From: Roseococcus thiosulfatophilus
GTDB lineage: Bacteria > Pseudomonadota > Alphaproteobacteria > Acetobacterales > Acetobacteraceae
Assembly: GCF_017311575.1 (NCBI RefSeq)
Contig: NZ_JAFFQY010000006.1
Coordinates: 41,615-105,614 of the forward strand
Length of the DNA stretch: 64,000 bases
Direction of reading: 5' to 3'
The translations under genes were made by a program, and so were the position numbers. Below are positions 1 to 9,113 of the stretch, piece after piece. The notes under the pieces were generated by a model that was not told the origin of the DNA, did not search any database, and saw only the letters and a program-made list of their open reading frames with translations. Every line of letters begins with the position of its first letter. Within the stretch, counting starts at the first letter, position 1.

Positions 1-1
1 C

Positions 2-592
2 AAGGGCCTGCAATGGGAATACTACGGCGACATGTTCCACGCCGACTGGTCGGTGCCGCGCTTCGACCTGGCGGAGGCCCGCCGCCTGCTGCGCGAGGCC
101 AACTACCGCGGCGATCCCATCCCCTACCGCCTGCTGGCCGGCTATTACACGAACCAGAACGCCACCGCGCAGATCCTGGTCGAGATGTGGCGCGCCGCCG
201 GGCTGAACGTGCAGATCCAGACGGTGGAAAACTGGGCGCAGATCTTCGACCGCAGCACGCCCCGCGCCATCCGCGACTGGTCCAACTCGGCGCCGTTCAA
301 CGACCCCGTCTCCTCGCTGGTGAACCAGCACGGACCGCGCGGCCAGCAGCAGCAGGTCGGCGAGTGGACGAATGAGGAGTTCAACCGCCTCTCGGGCGAG
401 CTGGAGACCAGCACCGACCGCGCCCGCCGGCGCGTGGTGTTCCGCCGCATGCTGGAAATCGCGGAGCGCGAGGACCCAGCCTTCACCGTGCTTCACCAGA
501 ACGCGACCTTCACCGCGAAGCGCCGCGACATCCGCTGGAAGGCGAGCCCCGCCTTTGCCATGGACTTCCGTCCCGGCAATTGGGGGGCCTGA
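2..592 (+). CDS. ABC transporter substrate-binding protein, family 5 (5'-truncated)
   Basis: This is the C-terminal part of a periplasmic binding protein of the peptide/nickel family (SBP_bac_5); the reading frame is open from base 2, so the gene enters from outside the window. About 196 residues are visible. They contain the blocks YYGDMF, EARRLLREANYRG, TNQNATAQI and WTNEEFNRL, which recur in almost the same form in the next two genes. It ends GNWGA, two bases before the start of the next paralogue. It probably delivers a small peptide or related solute to the permease encoded downstream. The truncation is a window-edge effect and not a sign of decay. Confidence 0.9.
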   Translation, partial: KGLQWEYYGDMFHADWSVPRFDLAEARRLLREANYRGDPIPYRLLAGYYTNQNATAQILVEMWRAAGLNVQIQTVENWAQIFDRSTPRAIRDWSNSAPFNDPVSSLVNQHGPRGQQQQVGEWTNEEFNRLSGELETSTDRARRRVVFRRMLEIAEREDPAFTVLHQNATFTAKRRDIRWKASPAFAMDFRPGNWGA

Positions 593-594
593 GC

Positions 595-2151
595 ATGCGG
601 CGCCGCGATCTCGCCCTGCTGCCCGCACTGGGGCTCGCCGCCCCGGCCGTGGCCCAGTCCGACAGTCGGCCCCAGGTAACGGTGGCGGTGCAAAACATCA
701 GCACCTCCAACACCCTGGAGATGCTGCGTGAGCAGTCCAACGTCGGCACGCGCATCTTCCGCAACTTCGTGGAACCGCTGGTGGACACGGACTGGAATGG
801 CGACATGTCGCTCATTCCTGGTCTTGCCACCGGCTGGCGCCGCATCAGCAACCGCGTGGTGGAGTTCGACCTGCGCGAGGGCGTCACCTTCCACGACGGC
901 CAGCCGTTCACGGCCGATGACGTGGCCTTCTCCTTCGGCCCGGAGCGCATGTGGGGCGGTGGCGCGCGCGAGGTGCCGCCCGCCGTGGTGCAGAACGCCC
1001 GCCGCGCCTTCCCTGGCTTCGAGCGCATCGAGGTGCTGGGCCCGCACCGCATCCGCCTGCACAGCAGCGTGCCCGACATCATCCTGGAAGGGCGGATGGC
1101 ACGCAGCATCGCCGTCATCGCGCCGCGCGGCGCCTTCATGGCCTCGTCCGGCTGGATGGACTGGGCGCGCCACCCGGTCGGCACCGGACCCTACCGCGTG
1201 GCCGAGCACCGCCCGGACCAGATGCTGACCCTGGAGGCCCATGACGCGCATTGGCAGGGCCGCCCGCCCATCCGCCGCCTGCGCTTCGCCGAGGTGCCGG
1301 AAGTGTCGTCCCGCCTGAACATGCTCTTCTCGGGCGAGGTGCAGTTCGCGAGCGACATTCCCCCCGACCAGATCAGCTCCGTTGAGAGTGACAGGCGCTT
1401 CGAGGTGGTGGGAGGCCCCATCAACAACAGCCGCTACCTGTTGTTCAACAAGTCGCACCCGGTACTGGCCAATGCGCTGGTGCGCCGCGCCATGTCCCAC
1501 GCCATTGATCGCGAGGCCATCATCGCCGCCCTCTGGTCCGGCCGCACCAGCGTGCCCCGCGGGCTGCAATGGGAATTCTACGGCGACATGTACCTGCGCG
1601 ACATCGAGGTGCCACGCTTTGACCCCGCCGAGGCCCGCCGCCTGCTGCGCGAGGCCGGCTATCGCGGCCAGCCCATCCCCTACCGCGTGCTGAACAACTA
1701 CTACACCAACCAGACCGCCACCGCGCAGATCATGACCGAGGGCTGGCGCGCGCTGGGCCTCAACATCCAGATGCAGATGGTCGAGAACTGGAGCCAGATC
1801 CTGGCGGGCGAACCCGAGACGCGCGGGGTGCACGACTGGTCGGCCTCGGCCGTGGTACCGGACCCCTCGGTGCAGATGTCGGGCAGCTGGGGCCGCACCG
1901 GCGCCCCCTGGCTGCGCAACCAGTGGCGCAACGAGGAATTCGGCGACCTGGCCGCGGAGCTGGAAACCAGCATGGACCAGCAACGCCGCCGCGTGGTGTG
2001 GCGCCGCATGCTCGAAATCATCGAGCGCGAGGACCCCGGCTACGTCGTGCTTCACCGCAATGCGAGCTTCACCGCCAAGCGCCGCGACATCGAATGGCGC
2101 GCCTCGCAGAGCTTCTTCATGGATTTCCGCGCCACGAACTGGAGGGCCTGA
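595..2151 (+). CDS. ABC transporter substrate-binding protein, family 5 (second tandem copy)
   Basis: A 518-residue periplasmic solute-binding protein of the SBP_bac_5 family, normal length for it. The ATG at 595 starts MRRRDLALLPALGLAAPAVAQ, an export signal with an arginine-rich n-region, a hydrophobic core and an AxA-type cleavage site; the arginines could also suit the Tat route. Family blocks follow: FRNFVEPLV, FHDGQPFTADDV, HPVGTGPYRV and RRAMSHAIDREAII. An in-frame TTG at 580 lies inside the previous gene and is a poorer start. It sits between two close paralogues, three bases after the first, in the same operon. The ligand cannot be read from sequence; peptide or another amide-rich compound is the family expectation. 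Confidence 0.93.
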   Translation: MRRRDLALLPALGLAAPAVAQSDSRPQVTVAVQNISTSNTLEMLREQSNVGTRIFRNFVEPLVDTDWNGDMSLIPGLATGWRRISNRVVEFDLREGVTFHDGQPFTADDVAFSFGPERMWGGGAREVPPAVVQNARRAFPGFERIEVLGPHRIRLHSSVPDIILEGRMARSIAVIAPRGAFMASSGWMDWARHPVGTGPYRVAEHRPDQMLTLEAHDAHWQGRPPIRRLRFAEVPEVSSRLNMLFSGEVQFASDIPPDQISSVESDRRFEVVGGPINNSRYLLFNKSHPVLANALVRRAMSHAIDREAIIAALWSGRTSVPRGLQWEFYGDMYLRDIEVPRFDPAEARRLLREAGYRGQPIPYRVLNNYYTNQTATAQIMTEGWRALGLNIQMQMVENWSQILAGEPETRGVHDWSASAVVPDPSVQMSGSWGRTGAPWLRNQWRNEEFGDLAAELETSMDQQRRRVVWRRMLEIIEREDPGYVVLHRNASFTAKRRDIEWRASQSFFMDFRATNWRA

Positions 2152-2155
2152 CCCC

Positions 2156-3754
2156 ATGCGCCGTCGCGACCTTGCCCTGCTGCCCGCAATCGGCCTCGCC
2201 GCCCCCGCGCTGGCGCAGTCCGACCAGCGCCCCACCGTGACGGTGGCCGTGCAGAAGATCTCCAACTCCAACACGCTGGAGACACCGCGGGAGCAGTCCA
2301 ATGTGGGCTTCCGCATCTCCACCCTCTACGCCGAAAGCCTGATCGGCACGAACTGGACGGGCGACATGGGCCAGGTGCCCGAACTCGCCTCCGCCTGGCG
2401 CCGCGTGGATGATCGCACGGTTGAGTTCGACCTGCGCCAGGGCGTCAAGATGCATGACGGCCGCACCATGTCGGCCGAGGATGTGCAGTTCTCGCTGGCG
2501 GGTGCGCGCCTCTTCGGCAGCGGCGAGGGCCGCACGCGCGGCGGCATCACGGCCGGCCAGGACGGCCTCGAACCCCAGCCCGAGGTCATCGCCACCGCCC
2601 GCCGTACCTTCCCCGGCCTGGAGCGCGTCGAGATCGTGCGCGAGGGCGTGGTGCGCTTCATCAACCGCACGCCCGATGTCACGATCGAAGGGCGGGTGGC
2701 GCAGAATGTGGGCGTGATCCTCTCGCGCGCGGCCTTCGAGGCGGCGGGCAACTGGCTCGCCTGGGCGCGGCAGCCGGTGGGCACCGGCCCCTATCGCGTG
2801 GTGGAGTTCCGCCCCGACCAGTCATTGACCTTCGAAGCGCATGACGATTATTGGGGCGGGCGCCCGCCGGCGCGGCGCGTCCGCATCCTGGAGGTGCCGG
2901 AGGTCTCCTCGCGCATCAACGCGCTGATCTCGGGTGAGGTGGATTTCGCCACCGACATCCCGCCCGACCAGGTTGCGGCCGTCGAGCGCAACGCGCGCTT
3001 CGAGGTGCTGGGCAGCCCCATCAACAATATCCGCCTGATCGTCTTCGACCAGAACCACGCGATGTTGCGCAACCCGCTGGTGCGCCGCGCCATGACGCAC
3101 GCCATTGACCGCCGCGCCATCGTGGAGGCGCTCTGGGCCGGCCGCACCGAGATCCCGCGCGGCATGCAGCTTGAGTTCTTTGGCGACATGTATCTGCGCG
3201 AGTGGGACAACCCCCGCTTCGACCTGGCCGAGGCGCGGCGCCTGCTGCGCGAGGCCAACTATCGCGGCGAGCCCATCCCCTATCGCTGCCTGAACAACTA
3301 CTACATCAACCAGACCGCCACCGCGCAGGTGATGGTGGAGATGTGGCGGGCCGCGGGCCTGAACGTCCAGCTCCAGATGATGGAGAACTGGTCGCAGATC
3401 CAGGAGCCGGGCCCCACGCGTGGCGTGCGCGACTGGTCCAACACCCATGTCTTCAGCGACCCCGTGGGTTCGCTGGCGCGCGCCATGGGCCCCGGCGGGC
3501 CGCTCCAGCGCAACCGCGAATGGACGAATGAGGAGTTCAACCGCCTCTCGGTCGAGCTGGAGGGCAGCACCGACCGCGCCCGTCGCCGCGTGGTGTTCCA
3601 GCGCATGCTGGCGATCATCGAGCGCGAGGACCCCGGCTACATGGTGCTGCACACGGCAGCCACCTTCGTGGCCAAGCGGCGCGACATCCAATGGAAGGCG
3701 TCGCGCGGCTGGCCGCTCGACTTCCGCGCCGGCAACCTGGCCTTCCCGGCATGA
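2156..3754 (+). CDS. ABC transporter substrate-binding protein, family 5 (third tandem copy)
   Basis: A 532-residue binding protein, paralogous to the two before it along its whole length. The ATG at 2156 gives the same signal peptide pattern (MRRRDLALLPA, ending ALAQ) and follows the upstream stop by four bases. It differs mainly by an insert of roughly 15 residues rich in Gly/Thr around residues 125-142 (GEGRTRGGITAGQ). Its stop overlaps the ATG of the first ATPase gene (ATGA), so it should be translationally coupled to the transporter. Three binding proteins for one membrane complex suggests that the transporter's ligand range is widened by swapping receptors; this is inference. Confidence 0.93.
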   Translation: MRRRDLALLPAIGLAAPALAQSDQRPTVTVAVQKISNSNTLETPREQSNVGFRISTLYAESLIGTNWTGDMGQVPELASAWRRVDDRTVEFDLRQGVKMHDGRTMSAEDVQFSLAGARLFGSGEGRTRGGITAGQDGLEPQPEVIATARRTFPGLERVEIVREGVVRFINRTPDVTIEGRVAQNVGVILSRAAFEAAGNWLAWARQPVGTGPYRVVEFRPDQSLTFEAHDDYWGGRPPARRVRILEVPEVSSRINALISGEVDFATDIPPDQVAAVERNARFEVLGSPINNIRLIVFDQNHAMLRNPLVRRAMTHAIDRRAIVEALWAGRTEIPRGMQLEFFGDMYLREWDNPRFDLAEARRLLREANYRGEPIPYRCLNNYYINQTATAQVMVEMWRAAGLNVQLQMMENWSQIQEPGPTRGVRDWSNTHVFSDPVGSLARAMGPGGPLQRNREWTNEEFNRLSVELEGSTDRARRRVVFQRMLAIIEREDPGYMVLHTAATFVAKRRDIQWKASRGWPLDFRAGNLAFPA

Positions 3755-4731
3755 CGGCGCCGCTGGTTTCGCTCCGCGACCTGCATGTCAGCTTCGACGG
3801 GCAGCCCGCGCTGCGCGGCATTGACCTCGACCTGGCGCGCGGCGAGGCGCTGGGGCTGGTGGGCGAGTCCGGCTGCGGGAAGTCCGTGACCTGGCTTGCC
3901 GCGCTGGGCCTTTTGCCCGGCAAGGCCCGCGTCACCGGCAGCGTAAAGCTGGACGGGCAGGAACTGCTTGGCGCGCCGCCCGCCACGCTGGAGCGCGTGC
4001 GCGGCGGCCGTGTGGCCATGATCTTCCAGGACCCGGCCAGCAGCCTCAACCCCGTGCACCGCGTGGGCACGCAGATCATGGAGGCCCTGGCGCTGCACCG
4101 GGGCATCACGGGCGCGGCGGCGCGGGCCGAGGCGCGGCGCCTGCTCGACCTGGTAGGCATCCCTGACGCCGCGCGCCGCATTGATGCCTACCCGCACGAA
4201 TTTTCCGGCGGGCAGAACCAGCGCGCGATGATCGCGATGGCGCTGGCCGGCGACCCCGAGATGCTGGTGGCCGACGAACCTACCACGGCGCTGGACGTCA
4301 CCATCCAGGCGCAGATCCTGGAACTGCTGCGCGCGCTGCGGCGCGAGCGGAACATGGCCCTGGTGCTGATCAGCCATGACCTTGGCGTGGTCGCGGACAG
4401 CTGCGAGCGCGTGGCGGTCATGTATGCCGGCCGTATCGTGGAGGAAGCACCCGTCGAGCGCCTCTTCGACGGCCCCGCCCACCCCTATGCCCAGGGGCTG
4501 CTGGGTGCGCTGCCGCCGCTGGATGGCGCGCGCCGGCGCCTCTCGGCCATTCCGGGCGGCGTGCCGGAGCCCTGGGCCATGCCCAAGGGTTGCGCCTTCG
4601 CCCCGCGCTGCCCCGCCCGCATGGGCGCCTGCGAGGCGGAGATGCCAAGTGATGTCCCCGTGGGCCCCGCGCACCGGGCGGCCTGCCTGCGCGTGGCACC
4701 GGCGCGGATGACCGCGATGCAGCACGCATGA
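3751..4731 (+). CDS. ABC transporter ATP-binding protein, DppD type
   Basis: A 326-residue cytoplasmic ATPase that powers a dipeptide/oligopeptide importer. Walker A GESGCGKS is at residues 38-45, the ABC signature FSGGQNQR near 151, and Walker [12 protein letters not shown] near 172, followed by the switch histidine in LISHDLG. The C-terminal part has the oligopeptide-transporter extension with [15 protein letters not shown] and a Cys cluster ([15 protein letters not shown]), which in DppD-type proteins can bind an Fe-S cluster. The ATG at 3751 overlaps the previous stop by four bases; the longer in-frame start at 3691 lies inside the upstream gene and is rejected. The usual partner ATPase follows, again with an ATGA overlap. 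Confidence 0.93.
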   Translation: MTAPLVSLRDLHVSFDGQPALRGIDLDLARGEALGLVGESGCGKSVTWLAALGLLPGKARVTGSVKLDGQELLGAPPATLERVRGGRVAMIFQDPASSLNPVHRVGTQIMEALALHRGITGAAARAEARRLLDLVGIPDAARRIDAYPHEFSGGQNQRAMIAMALAGDPEMLVADEPTTALDVTIQAQILELLRALRRERNMALVLISHDLGVVADSCERVAVMYAGRIVEEAPVERLFDGPAHPYAQGLLGALPPLDGARRRLSAIPGGVPEPWAMPKGCAFAPRCPARMGACEAEMPSDVPVGPAHRAACLRVAPARMTAMQHA

Positions 4732-5732
4732 GCGCCCTGCTCGAAGCCCGCGGCGTCTCGCGCAGCTACCGGCTGCGGCGCGGCATATTGGGCGGGAGCG
4801 TGGAGGTCCGCGCGGTGGACCATGTCTCCCTGACCATTGAACGCGGCCGCACGCTTGGCCTTGTTGGTGAGTCGGGTTGCGGCAAGTCCACCACCGGGCG
4901 GCTGGCACTCGGGCTCGAACGCCCTGACAGCGGCGAGGTCCGCTTCGACGGCACGCCCATGCCCAGCCCCAACTCCGCCGAATGGCGCCGCAGCCGCGCG
5001 CGCATGCAGATGGTGTTCCAGGACCCGCTGGGCGCGCTCGACCGCCGCCTGCCCATCGGCGCGCAGGTGGCCGAGCCGCTGGAAATCCATGGCCTCGACA
5101 ACGCGCGCGTGATCCCGCTGCTGGAAAGCGTGGGGCTGCGGCGTGACCATGCGGCCCGCTACCCGCATGAACTCTCCGGCGGGCAGCGGCAGCGCGCCGT
5201 GTTGGCCCGCGCGCTCGCCACCGATCCGGCCTTCCTGGTCTGCGACGAACCGATCAGCGCGCTGGACGTCTCCATCCAGGCGCAGGTGATGAACCTGCTC
5301 ACCGACATCCAGGCCGAGCGCGGGGTGGGCATGCTGTTCATCAGCCATGACCTTCGCGCCGTGCGCCAGGTGAGCCACCGCGTCGCCGTGATGTATCTCG
5401 GCCGCATCGTGGAGGAGGGCGAGCCGGATGCCGTGCTGCACCGTCCCGCCCACCCCTACAGCCGGGCCCTCGTCTCGGCCATTCCGCAGCCGCGGCGGGC
5501 GGGGGCGAGGTTCGCGCCGCGCATCGTGCTGCAGGGCGACCCGCCCAACCCGGCGGACCGGCCCTCCGGCTGCGCCTTCCATCCCCGCTGCGCCTTCGCC
5601 ACCGACATCTGCCGCGCCGTGGTGCCGGAACTCGCCCCACGCGCCAGCGATGGCCGCACCGTCGCCTGCCACCGCGCGGATGACGACCTCCCGGCCGAGG
5701 CCTGGACCACGCCCCTCGAAAGGGTCGCCTGA
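4728..5732 (+). CDS. ABC transporter ATP-binding protein, DppF type
   Basis: A 334-residue ATPase, the second nucleotide-binding subunit of the importer. Walker [10 protein letters not shown] is near residue 47, the signature LSGGQRQR near 149 and Walker B LVCDEPISALD near 168. The C-terminal extension carries HPYSRALVSAIPQP and a Cys-containing end (GCAFHPRCAFATDIC), as in DppF/OppF. Its start overlaps the previous stop (ATGA) and its stop abuts the ATG of the first permease, so the subunits are likely made in fixed proportion. It forms a heterodimer with the preceding ATPase under the two permeases. Confidence 0.93.
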   Translation: MSALLEARGVSRSYRLRRGILGGSVEVRAVDHVSLTIERGRTLGLVGESGCGKSTTGRLALGLERPDSGEVRFDGTPMPSPNSAEWRRSRARMQMVFQDPLGALDRRLPIGAQVAEPLEIHGLDNARVIPLLESVGLRRDHAARYPHELSGGQRQRAVLARALATDPAFLVCDEPISALDVSIQAQVMNLLTDIQAERGVGMLFISHDLRAVRQVSHRVAVMYLGRIVEEGEPDAVLHRPAHPYSRALVSAIPQPRRAGARFAPRIVLQGDPPNPADRPSGCAFHPRCAFATDICRAVVPELAPRASDGRTVACHRADDDLPAEAWTTPLERVA

Positions 5733-6668
5733 ATGCTGCGCTTCACCGCCACGCGCCTGGTGCGCGCGGCCATCACCATCGTGATGGTCGTCACCTTCGC
5801 CTTTGTCGTGCTGCGCCTCTCGGGCGACCCGGCGCAGATCATCATGGGCGCCGATGCGCCGCCCGAGGCGGTGGATGCCTTCCGCACCGCCTGGGGTCTC
5901 GATGAGCCGCTCTGGGTGCAATACATCTCCTATTTCGGCGCCATCTTCTCGGGCGATCTCGGGCGCTCCATGCGCGACGGGCGCGAGGCCATCGTGCTGG
6001 TGCTGGAGCGCATCCCGGCCACGCTGGCGCTGACCGTGCCGGCGCTGGTCATCAAGCTGGCGCTGGGCATCCCGGCGGGCATCCTGGCGGCCCTCTATCG
6101 CAACTCGGCGCTGGACCGGGCGGTGATGATGTTCGCGGTGGCGGGCTTCACCATCCCCTCCTTCGTGCTGGGGCTGCTGCTGGTGCTGCTCTTCGCCGTG
6201 CAACTGGGCTGGCTGCCCTCGGGCGGGCAGGAGAGCTGGCGCCATGCCATCCTGCCGGTGATCACGCTGGGCATCGGCGGGGCGGCGGCGCTGGCCCGCT
6301 TCACCCGCAGCGCGATGCTGGAGGTGCTGGGCCAGCCCTATATCCGCACGGCCTCGGCCAAGGGCGTGGCCTGGCGGCGCGTGGTCGCCAACCACGCCCT
6401 GCCCAACGCCGCCATCCCGACTGTCACCATCATCGGCTTCATGTTCGGTTCGCTGATCGCGGGCGCGGTGGTGGTGGAGAGCGTCTTTTCCTGGCCCGGC
6501 GTGGGCCGGCTGCTGGTGACGGCCGTCGCCAACCGCGACCTCGCGGTGGTGCAGTGCATCCTGCTGCTCGTGGCGATGACCATGATCACCGCCAACCTGG
6601 TGGTGGACCTGCTCTACGGCGTGCTGGACCCGCGGCTGCGCGGCGGCGCGCGCAAGGCGGAGGCCTGA
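5733..6668 (+). CDS. ABC transporter permease, DppB type
   Basis: A 311-residue inner-membrane permease with about six hydrophobic segments. The N-terminus MLRFTATRLVRAAITIVMV is the usual first segment of DppB/OppB-type subunits. The loop contacting the ATPases is present near residues 205-230 (YIRTASAKGVAWRRVV). The phrase ESVFSWPGVGRLLVTAVANRD near residue 250 is typical of this family. The ATG immediately follows the stop of the ATPase gene. With the next gene it forms the translocation pore served by the three upstream binding proteins. Confidence 0.93.
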   Translation: MLRFTATRLVRAAITIVMVVTFAFVVLRLSGDPAQIIMGADAPPEAVDAFRTAWGLDEPLWVQYISYFGAIFSGDLGRSMRDGREAIVLVLERIPATLALTVPALVIKLALGIPAGILAALYRNSALDRAVMMFAVAGFTIPSFVLGLLLVLLFAVQLGWLPSGGQESWRHAILPVITLGIGGAAALARFTRSAMLEVLGQPYIRTASAKGVAWRRVVANHALPNAAIPTVTIIGFMFGSLIAGAVVVESVFSWPGVGRLLVTAVANRDLAVVQCILLLVAMTMITANLVVDLLYGVLDPRLRGGARKAEA

Positions 6669-6671
6669 GCC

Positions 6672-7550
6672 ATGCCCGAAGCCCCCATGAGCGAAGTCGC
6701 CCTCGGCGCGCCGCCTGCCCGCAAGCGCGAACTGCCCCCGCCGCTGGTCATGTTCGGCCTGATCTGGATCGGGCTGATGCTGGTGGTGGCGCTGGCAGCC
6801 GACCTTATCAGCCCCTTCGCCTACACGGCGCTGGACCTTCGCAACCGCCTCTCCCCGCCCGTCTTCATGGGTGGCGACTGGCTGCATCCGCTCGGGACCG
6901 ATGAGCTGGGCCGCGACGTCCTCTCGCGGCTGATCTACTCCATCCGCACCAGCCTCATCATTGCCTTCGGCGCCACCATCGTGGGCGCGGTGCTGGGAAC
7001 CACGCTGGGCTTCCTGGCCGCGCATTTCCGTGGGATCGTGGAGAATGCGGTGATGGCATTGGTGGATTTTTCCGCCTCCATCCCTTTCCTGATCCTGGCG
7101 CTGGCGGTGCTGGCCTTCTTCGGAAACTCCATGCTGCTCTTCGTCCTGCTGCTGGGGCTGCATGCGTGGGAACGCTATGCGCGCATCGCGCGGGGCCTCG
7201 CCATCTCGGCCTCGGCGCAGGGCTATGCGGGGGCGGTGCGGCAATTGGGGGCGCGGCCGCTGCGCGTCTATGGGCGGCACATCCTGCCCAACATCGCCTC
7301 CACGCTCATCGTCTCCATGACACTGGCCTTCCCGGAGGTGATCCTGCTGGAAAGCGGCCTCTCCTTCCTGGGCCTCGGCGTGCAGCCGCCGGCCACCTCG
7401 CTCGGCAACATGGTGGGCTTCGGACGCGAGTATCTGACCCGCGCGCCCTGGATCCTGCTGGCGCCGGCCGTCGTCATCGTGCTGACCACGCTCTCCGTCT
7501 CCCTGATCGGGGATTGGCTGCGCGACCGGCTGGACCCCACACTGCGCTGA
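6672..7550 (+). CDS. ABC transporter permease, DppC type
   Basis: A 292-residue inner-membrane permease, the DppC/OppC partner. It has a short cytoplasmic N-terminus, a first membrane segment at about residues 24-45, the periplasmic LGTDELGRDVLSRLIYS motif near 75 that marks DppC proteins, and five more hydrophobic segments. The C-terminus NMVGFGREYLTRAPW...DWLRDRLDPTLR is typical. An internal ATG at 6687 is an alternative start that would remove only five residues. The gene begins three bases after dppB-like and completes a two-permease, two-ATPase importer. Confidence 0.93.
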   Translation: MPEAPMSEVALGAPPARKRELPPPLVMFGLIWIGLMLVVALAADLISPFAYTALDLRNRLSPPVFMGGDWLHPLGTDELGRDVLSRLIYSIRTSLIIAFGATIVGAVLGTTLGFLAAHFRGIVENAVMALVDFSASIPFLILALAVLAFFGNSMLLFVLLLGLHAWERYARIARGLAISASAQGYAGAVRQLGARPLRVYGRHILPNIASTLIVSMTLAFPEVILLESGLSFLGLGVQPPATSLGNMVGFGREYLTRAPWILLAPAVVIVLTTLSVSLIGDWLRDRLDPTLR

Positions 7551-7572
7551 GAAGATGCGCGAGGAACGCCTG

Positions 7573-9000
7573 ATGAAACGCTGCCTCATGGTCGCCCTGG
7601 ATGGGCTGCGGCCGGACATGGTCAATGCCGCCAATACGCCCCACCTCGCGGCCCTGGCGGCGCGCGGCACGCGCTTCGCCAATGCGCGCAGCGTCTTCCC
7701 CTCGGAGACGCGGGTGGCCACGCCTTCCCTCATCACCGGCTGCCGGCCGGGCGGGCATGGCATGGTGGCGAACACGCTGTTCGACGCCTCCGTGGCGCCG
7801 GACCGGCTGCTGCGGACCAAGCTGGTCGAGGACGTGCTGGCCATGGCCGCGGGCGGCGAGACGCCGCTGCAACGCCCGAGCCTGGGCGAGCGCCTGGCCC
7901 GGCAGGGCAAGACCTTCGCCCTGGTCAGTGCCGGCACGGCCGGGGCCGCGCGGCTGCTGCACCCCGCGGCCGAGCGCCTGCGCAGCTTCCGCTGGAATGT
8001 CGAGGACACGGAAGGCGCCACCGCCGCCGAGGTGCGCGACGCGCTGGGCGCCACGCCCCCGCACGGCACGCCCAACACGGCTCGGGTGGAATTCGCGGGC
8101 CGCGTGTTGCTCGAACACGTCCTGCCGCGCCACCGGCCGGATGTGGCGCTGATCTGGCTCTCCGAACCGGATGTGGCGTTTCACTGGGCCGGCCTGGGTT
8201 CCGAAGCGACGCTGGAGGCCCTGCGCGCGGCGGATGCCGTGCTGGGTCGCATCATCGCCTGGCGCGATGTGCAGCCCGATGCGGCGGAGATCGGCCTCAT
8301 CGTGCTGTCCGACCACGGCCATGTCACCGGCCACGGGAAGATGTCGCTGCGCGAGGAACTCCGCCGCGCGGGCTTCCGCGCCGGCACGGGCATGGCGGCG
8401 GATGTGGATGTGGTGGTGGCCCCCGCCTCGGCCCCCGGGCTGTGGCTGCGGGACGCGGCGCTCGCCCCGCAGATCGCGGATTACCTTGCGACCCAGTCCT
8501 GGGCCGGGCCGCTGCTGGCGCGCGACTCTGGCATCCTGGCCCCGGGCCGCGCCCTGCCGCTCTCGCTGCTCGGCAGCGCGCATGCGCGCAGCGCCGACCT
8601 CGTCGTCACCTTCGCGGGCGATGAAGGCCCCGACCATTGGGGCCTGCCTGGCCGCGCGCCCTTCGACGCGCCCGATGTGCCCGATGGCGGCGGCATGCAT
8701 GGCGGCCTGCACCGCGCAGAACTCGCCACCGTGCTGGTGATGCAGGGCGGCGCCTTTGGTGCGGGCGTGGTGGCCGAGGAGCCCGCGGACCTCACCGACA
8801 TCGCGCCCACCCTGCTGCACGGCATGGGCCTATCGGGCGAGGGCATGGAGGGACGCGCGCTGCGCGCCGCCTTCCGTGCCGCCGATGATGCGCCGCCACG
8901 GCGCGAGACGCTCGAAGCGCCGGGCGGCTTCGTGCTGGAGGCGATGCGCGCGGAGGAAGGTGGACGCCTCTACCCCACCGCGCTGCGCCGCGCCGGGTGA
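7573..9000 (+). CDS. alkaline phosphatase superfamily protein (type I phosphodiesterase / nucleotide pyrophosphatase)
   Basis: A 475-residue metal-dependent hydrolase of the Phosphodiest/NPP branch of the alkaline phosphatase superfamily. The metal and nucleophile residues can be followed: D10 in ALDGLRPD, T46 in FPSETRV as the likely nucleophile, DVAFHWAG (Asp and His), SDHGHVTGH, and the last histidine in MHGGLH. No signal peptide is visible, so it is probably cytoplasmic. The ATG at 7573 is chosen because GAGGA lies just upstream; an in-frame ATG at 7555 would add six residues. It directly follows the importer genes, so it may hydrolyse a phosphodiester or phosphonate that enters through that transporter, but the substrate is not determined by sequence. 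Confidence 0.85.
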   Translation: MKRCLMVALDGLRPDMVNAANTPHLAALAARGTRFANARSVFPSETRVATPSLITGCRPGGHGMVANTLFDASVAPDRLLRTKLVEDVLAMAAGGETPLQRPSLGERLARQGKTFALVSAGTAGAARLLHPAAERLRSFRWNVEDTEGATAAEVRDALGATPPHGTPNTARVEFAGRVLLEHVLPRHRPDVALIWLSEPDVAFHWAGLGSEATLEALRAADAVLGRIIAWRDVQPDAAEIGLIVLSDHGHVTGHGKMSLREELRRAGFRAGTGMAADVDVVVAPASAPGLWLRDAALAPQIADYLATQSWAGPLLARDSGILAPGRALPLSLLGSAHARSADLVVTFAGDEGPDHWGLPGRAPFDAPDVPDGGGMHGGLHRAELATVLVMQGGAFGAGVVAEEPADLTDIAPTLLHGMGLSGEGMEGRALRAAFRAADDAPPRRETLEAPGGFVLEAMRAEEGGRLYPTALRRAG

Positions 9001-9013
9001 GGCCCCCGCCGGG

Positions 9014-9044
9014 TTGACTCGCGCGGCCGCCGCGTGACTACCAT
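9014..9044 (+). promoter_or_regulatory. possible sigma-70-type promoter for the lyase gene
   Basis: TTGACT at 9014-9019 resembles a -35 element, and TACCAT at 9039-9044 could be a degenerate -10. The 19-base spacing is longer than ideal. It lies in the only non-coding gap (113 bases) before the lyase gene at 9114. This is a weak call. Confidence 0.3.
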
Positions 9045-9113
9045 CCTGCCCAATCAACGGGTTCGGGAGAGTGACATGGCGCCGTGCAAACCCCGTGAAG
9101 GGGCACCCCTCTG

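Noticed and set aside
2..592. Broken binding-protein gene (pseudogene) at the left end
   Set aside because: The frame is open to the window edge and matches the paralogues without frameshift, so it is cut only by the window.
4485..8078. A 1197-codon open frame on the minus strand
   Set aside because: It runs antisense to clear transporter genes. Its translation is low-complexity (His/Gln/Arg/Gly-rich), the usual result of G+C-rich antisense frames.
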